From Raffaelea ambrosiae (taxonomy: Eukaryota > Ascomycota > Sordariomycetes > Ophiostomatales > Ophiostomataceae), in NCBI GenBank assembly GCA_002778195.1, contig PCDI01000018.1:631283-695282 (forward strand): a stretch of 64,000 nucleotides of DNA, written 5' to 3'. A program made the translations under genes and the position numbers. Below the pieces are notes generated by a model. That model was not told where the DNA came from. It worked only from the letters and a program-made list of their open reading frames with translations, and searched no databases. Below, in pieces: positions 45,181-57,282 of the stretch. Within the stretch, counting starts at the first letter, position 1; each line of letters starts with the position of its first letter.

Positions 45181-48100
45181 CTGTGCTCGTGCACGAGTAC
45201 ACGAGTGCGTTCTTTTTTTCTTATTTTTTTCTTTTCTTTGTCATTTGTCACTTTGTCAGTGTTGGTGCTCTGCGAGTTCTTTCTTGCCTGTTTGACCACG
45301 GCAGTCAATACTCTGTACATACGAGTAGTAACTAGTATGTCGGCCACAGCAGTGACGTTCCCGTGTTACATAGTAACAACCAACTCTGTATTGCCTTGTA
45401 TGCATTCTCCCCGACCATCACCTCCCGACTGCCACCTTCCGACTGAAAACGGACCTGCTCTTCCCGTCACACCACCGCCATCTCGTAGTTGTCTGTGCAA
45501 CCTCCGTGTCAAGCCTGTCCATGCCCGGCCTGCCTTCCTCGAGCCCGGACTCTGGGTCTGAGTCGTCTGGGTCGTCTGGGCCGCCTGGGCCGTCTGGGCC
45601 ATCTCTGGGACACTCTCGCCTCGGGCCAGTCTACGTCTTCTTCTGTCTCTTCCCAGACCCCTCTCCATACCCGAAACACCCTCCCGTGCTCTCGTCATCT
45701 GCGCTCGATCTCAACCCCTCTTGTTCCCTCTTGCTCTCTTGCTCTCTTGCTCTCTCTCGCTCCCTCTCCCTCTCCCTAGACCCTGCTCCCTGCCCTTCCC
45801 CTGGCGAGCCACAACACCATTCTGCATGAAATAGGATTGCCGGGCAGGGTAGCAAGTCCGAGCTTTTTATCCTCATTTGACGATGTCTGGTAGGCTCACC
45901 CTCCTGTTCCGCTTAGTCCTGCTCTTCCCTCTTCCTCTTCCTCCTCTTCATCCCTCTCCTCCAATCCGTTCCTTCGTTTTTGCGTATTATTATTTTTTTT
46001 TCTTTTTTTTTTCTTTTCCCCCATTCCCACAGCCAAGTCGAAGTACCTCCCACACGCCCACCATAGCCTTCCTCCCCCCCGCCCTCCTGCAGGTCATCAG
46101 CATTGACCTTCCTGGCTGCCTCCTCGGACGCAAGTGTGGCTAGGGTTGGATTCGTCAAAGTCGTCTTGGGCTGTCCCAGGCACTGTGTAAATGTGCCGGA
46201 GAGAGAGGGTCGTGTGTCTCGTCCCCCTCCCCCCCCTTCCCTTGTGGCGCTGCCTCTATTCCCCGCTAGCCGTAGTGCCCGCCCGCTAGGGTCCTTGTGG
46301 CTGCTTTTCATGATGTATGCCCAACGGTGTTGCTGATTAGTTGTTGCGTTGATTAGTTGATTGTCCTGGTTGCGGGTTTGCTCTTCGCCGGTCAGTCATT
46401 TTTATTTGCTTTTTGTACTAGTTATGTATATTGCTTTTTTCGCTTCTTTTCTTTCCTTTTTATTTTTTTTTGGTGCTTTAGCTTCCCCTGCCCTTTCTCA
46501 CTTGCTTGAGCCTCCCTGATTTTTTGGGGGCCCTGTAACCAACTATCTCCCATTTTCCCTTGCCTGCTTGCCTCTATTAGCTTCCCAATCTCCCTGTAAC
46601 TACTTGCTTGCTTTTTCTTTCCTTCCCTCGTCCCAAGATACGAGTGATGTGCATGGTATTTCGATATTTGCCTTTTTCGACATCCTGTCTCGCACGGTTG
46701 CTCTTGTTTGCCACGCCGATCCCGCGGCTTCTTCCGACCAGCGCGAGTCATTGGCATGTACGAGTACTATGTAATTGCTATGTATTATCCTGGTGTCCTC
46801 GTATGGCTCTTTCGACATGGTTTTCCGTTCGGTGTTTTTGGTCCGGTTCGAGGCTTTATTTTGCCCACAATCCTGGTGCTCCTCGTGCGCTCACGACCGA
46901 GGCTATTCCATCCTGCCCGGTATCTTTCCCATGTACCAACTAGTTATATAGTTGCCGTCCTCATGATCAGCTGCGTGCCAGCTGCCATAACCGCCCAGTC
47001 TGAAACGATCGTTCTCCGAAAAATGCTGCCGCCATGTCTTTTCCGCGCCGTCCTTTGTGTCTCCTATCCCACGGCTCCCCCCCCCCCATCCATCACATCC
47101 TGCCCAACCTGCATATCTGTGTCATTGTCCAACCACACCCGCCCTGGCCTGTCTGTCACGGCATGCTCTGTGATCTGTGATCTACCACCTGTCTGTCTCT
47201 CTTTGTCTTTTTCTTTTCTTGCCGTGACACCTCTCCCTCTCTCTCTCTCTCTCTTTCTGTGCAATCTGAGTCGGTCCCGTCGGTCTGCACCCTCGGCTGC
47301 CTGCAATGGAAGAAAGAATGGCCGCTGGGGCCAGTATGCGAGATACCGCATAGGGAAGTCGTGAATGCGTGAAAGCGGCTGCATTGCCTTTAGCCCCGGG
47401 CTAGTCGGGCCTGCTTGTCTCACCTGGGAAGGCGCGACTCCTGCCTTGCTCCCGCCGCGACTGCCACACTCGTCGAAGTGGAAGAACGACAACGGTGTTA
47501 GACGCGCACTGCCAAAAAGCGCTGGCAAAGCTAGCAAAGCTAGCAATAAGCTAGCAATGCCAGCCATGCCAGAGAACACCCCCAGAACAGGCCGAGAAGG
47601 TCTGGCCGGAGCGTCTTCCGTCAAGGCAGGCGCAACCCTGTCCTCACCTTCTTCCTTCACCTCTCTTGCGCTCCTTCCAGACCCTGCGCAGCCGGACTCC
47701 AACCGATCTCCGCGCATCTCCGTGCACCCCTTGCTTCTGCGGGCTTTTTCCTGCAGAAATTGTCGTGATGCACACATCATTAGCCAAACAACACCCAACA
47801 TACAACAATTCCCATCCTACAACACACGATAAACATCATCACAATCCACAAACACACACACACGCATACAGCTTCATCGATCCCCTTCTGGCACCCCCAC
47901 CGTCTACGGCTAGCCAGGGATGACGACGATCAGACCCTCACCATCCCCGTGTTCTGGACGCCCTGCATCATGCCTCTGCTTTCTTTTTAGCCCTCTTGCG
48001 CTTTTGTCCTTGTCCTTGCCCTTTGACCCTTTTGCTCTCTTCTCTTTTTGTCTTTCTTCTTCTTCGTCTTAGTTCTCACTTCGCCCGTCCAGCTGGCTCC

Positions 48101-48851
48101 CGGCGGCAAAAATGATGGTCATCCTTTCCTTCCCATCATCGAACCCCATTTTCTCCTTCTGCCACCACCCCCTAAAGTCAGCCTGGGCTGCATACCACAC
48201 CTTTCCCCAACCATGAAAACTTCACCGCCCAGCCATACAGAACATGGCATTCTCTCCCTGCGGCCGGTGTGCTCGTAAAATACTATCGACAAAAGCCTAC
48301 ATAATGGTTAGTTAGTACGTATCCGTATCATGTGCTTTCTGCTTATGCGTTCGTTCCCTGGAACAGCTTGGTGACTCTCTGCTGGCCGGTTCTTCCACTT
48401 TCCCACTTTCCCACTGACCCTTTTTTTTTCTTTTCCTTTTTTTAATATTATTTTTTTTTTGCCTCCCCTGTCAAAGGTCGCCCCGTTTCGGTGACCAGCC
48501 GCCTGCCGCAAGCCAACCTTGGGATTCGGAAAGCGGAGCCGAGCCTGAGTGCTGTGATACGGTGGTAGAATACCCTGTCTGCAGCCTGGTGCACGCTGTC
48601 TGCACGCTACGAGTATCAGCATACTGTCTCTGTTTTCTGCATGCGATCTCTAGGCTCTATGCTAATGCTGCTGCTGCTGCTGCTGCTGCTCCTGCGTGCT
48701 GCTCCTAGCTCTTCTGGCTGTCCACCAATTCGAACCCACTGACTTGGCGGCTGTTGTGCTGCTCCCAATGCCCAATGCCCAATGCATCGAACTGTGCATA
48801 AATGCGGGAAAGGGAGCAGGGGAAAATACGCAGGAGGGAAACCAAATGGAA

Positions 48852-48923
48852 CGGCCAAATAGGCCAAACAGACCAAACAGGCCAAACAGGCCAAACAGAC
48901 CAAACAGGCCAAACAGGCCAAAA
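48852..48923. repeat. 9-bp tandem repeat (AGGCCAAAC)
   Basis: Eight copies of AGGCCAAAY or AGACCAAAC in a row, forming a clean minisatellite-like block. Confidence 0.9.
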
Positions 48924-51900
48924 CCACCACAGGCCAAATAGGGGTCCTGGGTGTCAACGAGTACGAGTACGGGGCAGGAAGCAAGCGCCCGGTGCGTGTC
49001 TACGAGTAGTTAGCTCGTCTTCTACGCTCTGTGTCTCTCCGTGTCTCCTCGCCTTTGGTTGGCCGAGCCTGCAGCACGAGGCAGAACTTCCGGTGTGTGA
49101 TGCCATCATCGTGTGAGCCTTACTCTTCTTGTCTCGTTACTAGTTGCTACCCGACAAACAGCAACCTTCCGACAATAGCGAGAGAAAAAAAAGCAAAAAA
49201 AGAGGAAAAAAGGAAAAGAAAAGAAAAACCACGCAACATGCACAACCAACACATGTCCATGCTGGCCTGTGCTTCTTTCTCCCTTTGCTTGGAGACCACT
49301 CACGATCGAGCATGGACAGGGAGAAACCCATGGCACCAACCTCTGAAAGACTCCAAGAACCTGGGTAACCAGCTCCTGCAAGGAGTTTGCTGCACCCCCC
49401 CCCTCCTTCCCATCGATCACAGGCCAACAGCAGCCACACTGCCACCGTACATCGTACGCTTTCGGGACTGTTGGTCGCCATCTGCATCCGGATAAAGCTC
49501 TGGCCCAAGTTTGGCGCAACTGGGGTAGACGTGTCGTGCGTCTAACACATCACTGACTGGACATGTATATTGTTGCTCTGGTCTGTGTGTCTGTCTACTT
49601 TGGATGTTGGGGTCTCAGTCCGCGGGATCACGAGGGCCAATTCCCAGAGCATTGGGGCCCTGATTGCAATTTCTCTTGTCTGCCTGTAAGAGACCTTTGT
49701 CTCAAAAGGGATGCTTCGAAAGGACTCCCCTGGAAGGTAATAGGGCATCCATGGCCAAACAGTGCCCGTTGCGCTCGACCAGACAACCTTTCTAACAGTC
49801 GCATTTAGCGTCTGCACATAAACACCCGCAAACACCAACCGCAAAGCAACGTTGTGGCCACCCACCACCTCTGCCGCTCCGTGCCCCAGACGGAAACGAG
49901 CAAAAGGGACGGGAGCGGAGGGGGGCGGGAGGAAGAGAAAGGGGAAAAAGCACGGATGGGAGGAATGGCAAAGCAGCGAAAACCAACAACCTTTTTGTGG
50001 CTGCGCGGGCATTCTTACCCAGTTGGTCTCTTTGGAGACAACATACTGAACACCAAAGACAACCATCGCACGACCTGGATTTGGCTAGGCCCTTCACTCT
50101 TCTGCAAAAGAGCCTATTCACAACCTGCCCAGCAGCTGTGCCTTATCCCGTTCTACACGCCTCTCCCTCTTTCTCTTCGTACTCCTTGCTCGGGGGGGAA
50201 ACATTGGCCTTTCCAGAGGCCAGTTCATATCTGCTGTTCTGCCCTATTATTGGCACAAACAAGGTTGGAAGCGAGCCGTCGACGAATCGGCCACGCCTGG
50301 TTGACGGATGAATTGGGTTTGGGGACAACACGGACAAACTTGATGCAGACGTGTTGAAAACCCCAGGAGCTTTTGACACGCCCCAAAAGAGAAACAACGT
50401 CAGTTCTCGGATGGCTCGCATCATCCAGGTACAGGCAAAATCACCGTTGACAGGTGTTTTGCTATGTGGGAGCAGAAGAGACGCGGGTGTGCTCCTCGAT
50501 ACCTTTCTCCGTCCCCCACGGCTTGCTCACCATCCGAATTGGCTGACACCGGACAATTGAGAAACGCAATGTTTTGGATTCTGTGGAGTTATGGGGGGTC
50601 TTTTGGGTCTTTTGGGTCTTTAGGTCCTCGTGGCTCGTTGAGTTCTCGGTTCGCCGTTTGTACAGCCTGGACTCTGCTTCGTTCCATCGTCCGGTGTCCG
50701 TCGCTTTCTTCCGAAGCGCAGGACAGCTACCATGGTCACATACGTAAGATGCGAGAGGAAAAAAAGATGAGACGAAGACAACCCAGCGCTTTTTGGTTGT
50801 GACATTCTCTGTGCCTGTTTACAATAAAGGGGGAGGGCAAGTGCCCACAGGGACGCCGATCGAGAGGCAGATGCAGCACGATTTGCCTCAGGGAGCTGCT
50901 GCCAGGTTCTTGGCAATGCCGATCCATCTCGTCCAAGCCGTTCCCGCCGTCGCACCAGATGCCGAATGTTTTGGACCGAACATTCTTGACAAGTCATCTG
51001 GCCGTCATCGTGGGGAAGAAGCAGTAAACACGGCCAGCGCCGGCGATGAAACGACGGCTAATGTCACCCCAAACCAGACTGCACGCGCTGAAATGCTCTG
51101 TTTTCCCCCTAGCTCTCATTTTGGCGCCGTTTCTGTAATGTTTTTTTTTTCTTTTCCTTCTGTTTTTTGGTTTTGCTGTTTTTCCATTTCTGCCCCCCAA
51201 TTGTTCCTTTCTTCTTCTTGTTCTCTGGTGCTTCCTTTTTTCCCCATGTGGATGCCTCTCTATTCCGTGTACCACCCACGACCAGCCAGGGACAATATGT
51301 GCGGGCTGCGGCTAATCTAGACGAAGGACCTTCTCGAAGCTTTCCTGGATGAGTTGCATTCCAATTAATACATGGAACAGCGAGAGAATGGCGAGAATGG
51401 GAGAATCCCCGTTTCCAATCCTCGGATATGCATCCACAGAAGAGTCTTCATATTGCGCCAATCTTCCGCTACATAGTGTATGTCTTCTGTTTATGGCCAT
51501 TCTAGCCGGCAGCCCAGCCCGTTTGACCATCCAGTCTGGTCATCCAGTCTGGCCATCCCGTCTGGCCAAGCCAGTATTGCTGCCCCTTTCGGCAACCTCT
51601 TTCCCTTTCCATGCTTTGGACTGTTGTGGCCCACGCATTCATCCCGTTCTTTGGTGTGTTTTTTGGGTTTTTTTTTGCCTTTTCTCACAGTCCTTCGGGA
51701 TGAGACAGGGGCCAGATCGAGCAATTCTTCGTCCCATCTTGGGGTGGCCTGGAAGCTGCAACAGCTGCATATTGATCTTCTTCTAGCGCCCCACAACTCT
51801 TCCCCTGGACAAGCAACCCATTGTTTCTTCAGCACGTCGACTGTCCATGACCCATAATTGCTAAATTCTCCGCGACTGGGGTTCTGTTGGAACTTGTCTT

Positions 51901-53172
51901 CCAGACTCGTTCGGATGAAAATTAACCATCCGAATGCAGCGAGAGGCTCTTCTCGACACTTCAGGTCCTTCCATCCAACCACGGATTTTGCTTGCCTGGT
52001 CCGCCTGTTCTCTCGCCTGTTCTCCCGTCCCATAATGTGCTCTTCGGTCAACCACGCAGAGCACAATTAGTCTCCTCAAGTTCTGCTTGGAGCTTTCATC
52101 TTGGTAACCTCGGAAGTCCGTGTCACGGAGCTGCGACATCTCAGCCGTACGGCCTGGGTCATCGTTCTCATTCGACGAATTCCAAACCAGCATGCTACAA
52201 GCCACTGACAATATTCGGGAAGGGGGACGACGGCAGCGATGGATACCTGTCTTCACGAGGCACCCAAAGCCTGGTCAGGCACAGCTGGTGTCGAATGTGT
52301 GCTGCCTGTGCACATTCCCGCTGGTAGTGCAGAATCCGGGTAATAGCAGGGTCGATGCTGCACGTTCCCACACGGACTGTGCTTCACCGGACTGGCTTTC
52401 CCAGACTGTATGTGCGCCATGCACTATATTGTGTAATGTGTTCTCTGAGCTGTGTTCTGGCCGCCCCGGCAGTCGTCACCCCCCCGCCCTGGGCTGATGG
52501 CAGGTTCTTATTTTTAACTAGCTGTCTCAGCAACCCTGCAATTTCGGCTTCATATCGGGTTATTCTGCAGGTCTTCCTCTCTTTCGTTACGAGTACACCC
52601 TCTGCAGGCCCAATGTACTATGTATGCGCAGATGGAGAACTGCCAGGTTGTCAATCTGAGGCCAAGGCCTCAATTTGTACCTTCATCCAGTTCCCCGGAA
52701 AGTCAGGTCGCACTTTATTTATGCTGTGATGCCATTAGTAGACAGCCCCCTCAATAAGCGAGTAGACAAACAGTATTTCAGAAAAATAGAAAGAAAAGGA
52801 AGATGAGAATTCTTGTCGTTTTGAGGAATAGAGGCGGACGTGATTACATTATGCTGTCGCCGATTGGTAAGGTTGATCAGTGGATTGCTTTCTTTCACTC
52901 AGAACTGACTATACCGTTTATTTCATGTTTAGATGCAACAATTAATGCCGGTGCATTTCTGTGTTTTTTTCTGTGTTTTTTTTTTTTTTTGGAACGGAGA
53001 ATTGATTGGTATCAAGAATGGCAATAATCGGGAGAGTTTGCCAATGCGTAGGAAAGGCAGAGTGGTCCTTGCGCTGGGTCCTGCACTAGAGGTCATTCCT
53101 TTATAAAGGGGATGCAACAGCAGATTTCCAACACGTGACGGTTCCTAACACCGGGAACCACCAAGTCACAAC

Positions 53173-53258
53173 CTCCTGGTGGTGTAGATGGTTATCACGT
53201 TCGGCTGTAATTGTTACTTGTAACCGAAAGGTCACCGATTCGATTTCGGTCCGGGAGA
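53173..53258 (+). tRNA. tRNA-Tyr (anticodon GTA) with a 12-nt intron
   Basis: It folds as a complete cloverleaf. The acceptor stem CTCCTGG (53173-53179) pairs with CCGGGAG (53251-53257) and is followed by discriminator A. A D arm lies within GTGTAGATGGTTATCAC. The anticodon stem is TTCGG (53200-53204) with CCGAA (53224-53228). The T arm is ACCGA-TTCGATT-TCGGT. The anticodon loop is CTGTAA, then a 12-nt intron (53211-53222), then A, so the anticodon is GTA at 53207-53209 with the intron in the canonical 37/38 position. The C1-G72 pair and an obligate intron are typical of eukaryotic tRNA-Tyr. A run of seven T at 53262-53268 is a good RNA polymerase III terminator. The internal A box reads TGGTGTAGATGG. 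Confidence 0.92.
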
Positions 53259-53261
53259 TCA

Positions 53262-53268
53262 TTTTTTT
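53262..53268 (+). terminator. poly-T RNA polymerase III terminator of tRNA-Tyr
   Basis: Seven T starting 4 nt after the discriminator base of the tRNA. Confidence 0.85.
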
Positions 53269-55068
53269 GCAGTTATTTTTTGCTTACTTCTGCTTCCTTT
53301 TTTTTTCCCCATCTCTCGTCTTCTTTATTTTCCTCCTTTTTTTCTGTTGCCGTATCTTCTTTGCTCCTTCCAGTTTCTTTTTTTCCCGTTACTAATAAAC
53401 ATCGCCATCTTTTTTTTCCCCTTTTCTTCTTCTTCTTCTTCTTCCGTCTCCACCTCGTGATCAAATAGCTTCACAATTTGTTACCCCTTGTCTATCTTGT
53501 CTATTCTTAAATTGCAGCCAACATCCCTTTTTTCTGTGCCTCACAACTACGGCCGACCTCCCATTTGGCCTTTTGTTTCCTTGCCTTTCCCATCCACTAC
53601 CGCCTGCCGCTTTCGTTCCTTCTTCCCAACCGGGGATCTAATATATTGCAGAATTCCAGCCGCCTGGAAAAATACAGTGAAAGGGAACATTCAAAAAAAG
53701 AACAAAGATAAATATAATACCGCTGCCCCCCCCCCCCTTTCCACACAATATCCTTCCCGGCCTCGAAACCGCATTGCCATGACGTGCAACGTTACCATTC
53801 CTGCACGTGCCGCAGCCGGAAGAAAACAAATATGATTTTTTCCCCCTGTCTTTCTGTTGATGCTGGTTTGCCTGGCATTAGGGATCCAAGAATCCAGAAT
53901 TCGAGAACACCAAGTTCATTCTCTTCGCTTCATGGACTCCCCTGCTATTTTCCTTTGCGTCTCCGTGTCCTACTTGCCGCACTGTAGCAATGTGAGTGCG
54001 TGGACGCATCCTTGGTGAAGTCTTGATAGGGCCTTGATGAGGTCTTGATGAGGCCTCGATGGAGAAACCTTGAATTCATTCTGGACTCATTCTTGGTTCC
54101 TTCCTTGGCCACCCTTGGTTCGACTTTGACTTGCTATTGCTCTGGGCCGTCATTCATCCGTCAACCTCACTTCATTTTCTCTGTTTTAGTTCGGATGTCA
54201 CTCTCCGTGCCTGTTCCCTGTTCCAACTGAGTGTTTACTTTAACTGTTCCCAGCTGTCTGCTTCATTCTGTCAGCCCGGCACCAATCTACGGAATGTCTG
54301 GGCTACACGGTAGTCCGTGATTGTCCGTCGAATCAATCTGCCGCCCCCTTTTGTCTTTGCTCCTTTTATTTTTGTGCGGTTACAGGCTCTTTACGGGAAA
54401 ACTTGGTTTCCACGAGTCGACGAGAAGATGCTATTTCTATCTTCTTCTTCTCTCACAGCCCTTTTACAGCCCAGTGGCTATTGCCATCTCTACTCTGCAA
54501 ATCTCGGCTCGCCCTATCCGGTTTCCGAGTTCAAATCTGAGAGCATGGGGGGGTTAAACCCGTTTTGCCTTTTGCCTCGTCTCATGTTTGTTTTTGTTTA
54601 CTGTCTTCTGTTTTCGTTCTTTTATTTTTCTTGAAATGGTCTGCCGGATTGTTGGCAACAGTCTCTACCTACAAATTTGACTTTTTCAAGCTGCGTGGGC
54701 ACACTGCGTCTTAGAAACGAGAGACAGCACGTAGACTTGGTTTCTATCTCTCTCTCTCTCTCTACCCATTATACACACTTTCCAGCGACGTTCTCTACCT
54801 TCTCCGCCTTCTCTGCCTTCTCTGCCTTCTCTGCTCCCCTACAGTGTTTCAGCAGGGTCAGCATGTCAGGCTGAACAAGTGGACCCGGATGTTGGCCGCA
54901 CATTCATATTATCCGTACTGGCGTCCGGCCGCAATGGGTAACCTCATTGTGCCGTCTGTTTCTTTCTTTCTTTCCTTTTCTTCTTCTTTCTCTGTCCATC
55001 TTGTTGTCTGTAACAGGATTGCCCTCCACGGGAGCGGGATGGGTAGAAGGAGGCGAGGCTTCGATGCT

Positions 55069-55096
55069 CACACACACACACACACACACACACACA
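55069..55096. repeat. CA dinucleotide microsatellite
   Basis: About fourteen CA units in gene-poor DNA. Confidence 0.95.
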
Positions 55097-57253
55097 TCCA
55101 CATATAAGTGCACTCGCACACACCCTCTTATCTCGTCATTTTGCCCACTCTCCTGGTTTTGCATGACGGCACAAATGACAAAAAAGTGGAAGACCAAGAA
55201 GGAAGAGAGGCGGCCGGGGAAACTCCGCTGTCCAGTGGCGAGCTGGCCACACCCCCAATGTGTCCATTTGTCCCTCCTGGCCCCAACAAGAGACGAACCG
55301 TCTCAATGGGTGTGAGAATATGGCCAATGCATGGCAGGCCAGCTTGAAGCTAGCTCTCAGGTACGATTCAGCAGAATGAGGAAGAAAAAAGCCCTCGGCT
55401 TTCGGACTGGTGGTCTCAGAATCTGTCTCAGTTTTTCCATCAGCCGACTTTGCTTGTTTTCTTTTTTTCTTTCTTTTTTTTCTCTTTCGAAAGCCCACCC
55501 CTTTCCGCATAATTCCTTTCTTTGTGCTGTAGGGGCGTGTGTGAAGCATTTTTTGCTCGTAGTTTTCCCTTTTCCTTTCTTCTTGTTCATTTTTTTGTGT
55601 TCTTTCTTTTGCTATTCCCTCTCTTCCCGCCAACTCTCATGGAAGCACTTCTGCCACTGCATTGTTCCCCAGCAAAGGCATGGAAGTCTATGCTATCTAT
55701 TCCGTGCCGCAGATTTCCGGGCAGAACATGACACACTCCGCTCTCTCTTCCTCTCTCTCTCTCGCAAAGACTCATTTCCGGTATCACGACTGTTATGCTT
55801 TTTATTAACTTCCCGCGGTTTTGCTCTCCATGCCGCTGTGTGGATAGCAATGCTGGGTTTTACCTTATTTTCTGCCCTTTTATTCAGGCCGCTGAATATT
55901 CTCGGAAATGTTTGAGGCTTCCCGTTTGAAAACCTGGCAAGGAAAGTCCTGAAGCAATTTCACGATGCACCAGGTCTTGTTCTTCCAGAAGCCGGGACAA
56001 AAAAGGGATAGCTATCGGGATGGCCTGGTCTGCTGGACCTTTTTTTTTTTTTTTTTCACTGCGCCTTCACAGTCCCTTTTCTGTTTCGGGGAATCCGGAC
56101 TCGGTCCTCTTCTCGACACGCACGCGCCCCTTTCTTATACTAGAATCATAATATTTTGCTAAGTGGCGATGAGTTCAAGCCTTACAAAAGAATAACACAA
56201 ACAAAACAACAGGCGATGTGGGAGCCACGCGTCTACTATGATAGTAGGGGCTTTATGAATCAGACTCATCCCCCTTCTCTGCCTGTCTCTCAGTCGAGGA
56301 CAAGTCACCAGGACTACGGTAGGAACGGTGACTCCGTTCCAGTTATTCCATGTATTCAAAGGCCAAGCCGTGTCTGACGATTTTCTTGTTCCCCCTCCCC
56401 ACCGGACTGCCTGGTGTCGCCTACCTGGATTCCTTAAGCAACAGAGGTGGCGAGAAAACAATATAGGCTGTTCTTGAGAGGCCAAGGGGTGAAGCCTTTT
56501 CTGTTGCAGGATTCGCACATCAGCAGGACAACACCAAGACGGGAGAAGTTCGCCTCTTAAGGCCCCTCTCGCCTTCCCGCGTGGTATATATGTGTATGTT
56601 TGTGTGCGTGTGTGCGTGTGTGCACGTGTTTGTGATGTTTCAGTCCTTGGCTTCTCACGAGACCCTTCAAGCGTACGATAACACGGTGGCATATTCAGTC
56701 ATAGCAGGAATGAGGAGCAGCATCCTATACTATGGGGGCGGTTTTAGACGACAATTGGAAACAGAGGCTGAATACGAAATCAAAGAAACTGAAGGACGTG
56801 AGAGGCGATGGGCCAGGGGGAGTGACTGGTGTCTGTTAAGGTGCTATATGAGGTTTTTTTTTGGTGGGTGGACTTTGTTGGCCAGGTCTTATGATAGCAT
56901 CGACTGTTGTTTTTGTTACGCTCTTGTTCTTATACCCCCCCTCCATCACGACTTATTTTGGCCTTCTTTTTTCTCGTGTTTTGTTTCTCATGTTCTATCT
57001 ATACCTCATTCGATTCCTTCTAATCCAGGTCATAACACAGTGTGCATAACAAAAGCTGTCTGTGGTAAGGCCAGGAAGCTTTAGACCTCCTCCCAAAACA
57101 GCCTAGGGAAGACGTCGTCTGTTTTTTTCACAGGTAACATCGCCCTTCAGCCGTGTCAGAACTGGTTGACCACCACGGCCAAATATTGGCAAATTGATTG
57201 TTTTGTGTTACTTGTAAAGAAAGGACGGAAAAAAGAAAAAAACAAACAAACAA

Positions 57254-57282
57254 TGTACACTCGAAGAACTCTTGAGTGTACA
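57254..57282. repeat. near-perfect inverted repeat (TGTACACTC / GAGTGTACA)
   Basis: Nine-base arms at 57254-57262 and 57274-57282 are separated by 11 bases that themselves contain AAGA/TCTT. The element could extrude as a strong hairpin. Confidence 0.85.

Larger units (their letters stand above)
42721..53172. other. gene-poor region, about 10.5 kb, mostly pyrimidine-rich on the plus strand
   Basis: No supportable protein gene. The plus strand is C/T-rich over long stretches (42750-43080, 43380-43720, 45480-46720, 47000-48240, 51120-51260), interrupted by A/G-rich patches (43270-43370, 44700-45060). It has a TG microsatellite (45155-45180), a 9-bp tandem repeat (48852-48923) and many copies of TACGAGTA and TACTATGTA. 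Candidate frames show only compositional bias. A noncoding transcript is possible but cannot be shown from sequence. Confidence 0.4.

Noticed and set aside
48852..48923. regular short repeats resembling a CRISPR-like array
   Set aside because: The units are directly adjacent 9-mers without spacers, in a eukaryotic genome; this is a minisatellite.
54500..54560. B-box-like GAGTTCAAATCTGAG sequence suggesting a second tRNA
   Set aside because: The flanking arms do not pair and no A box or acceptor stem is found upstream.
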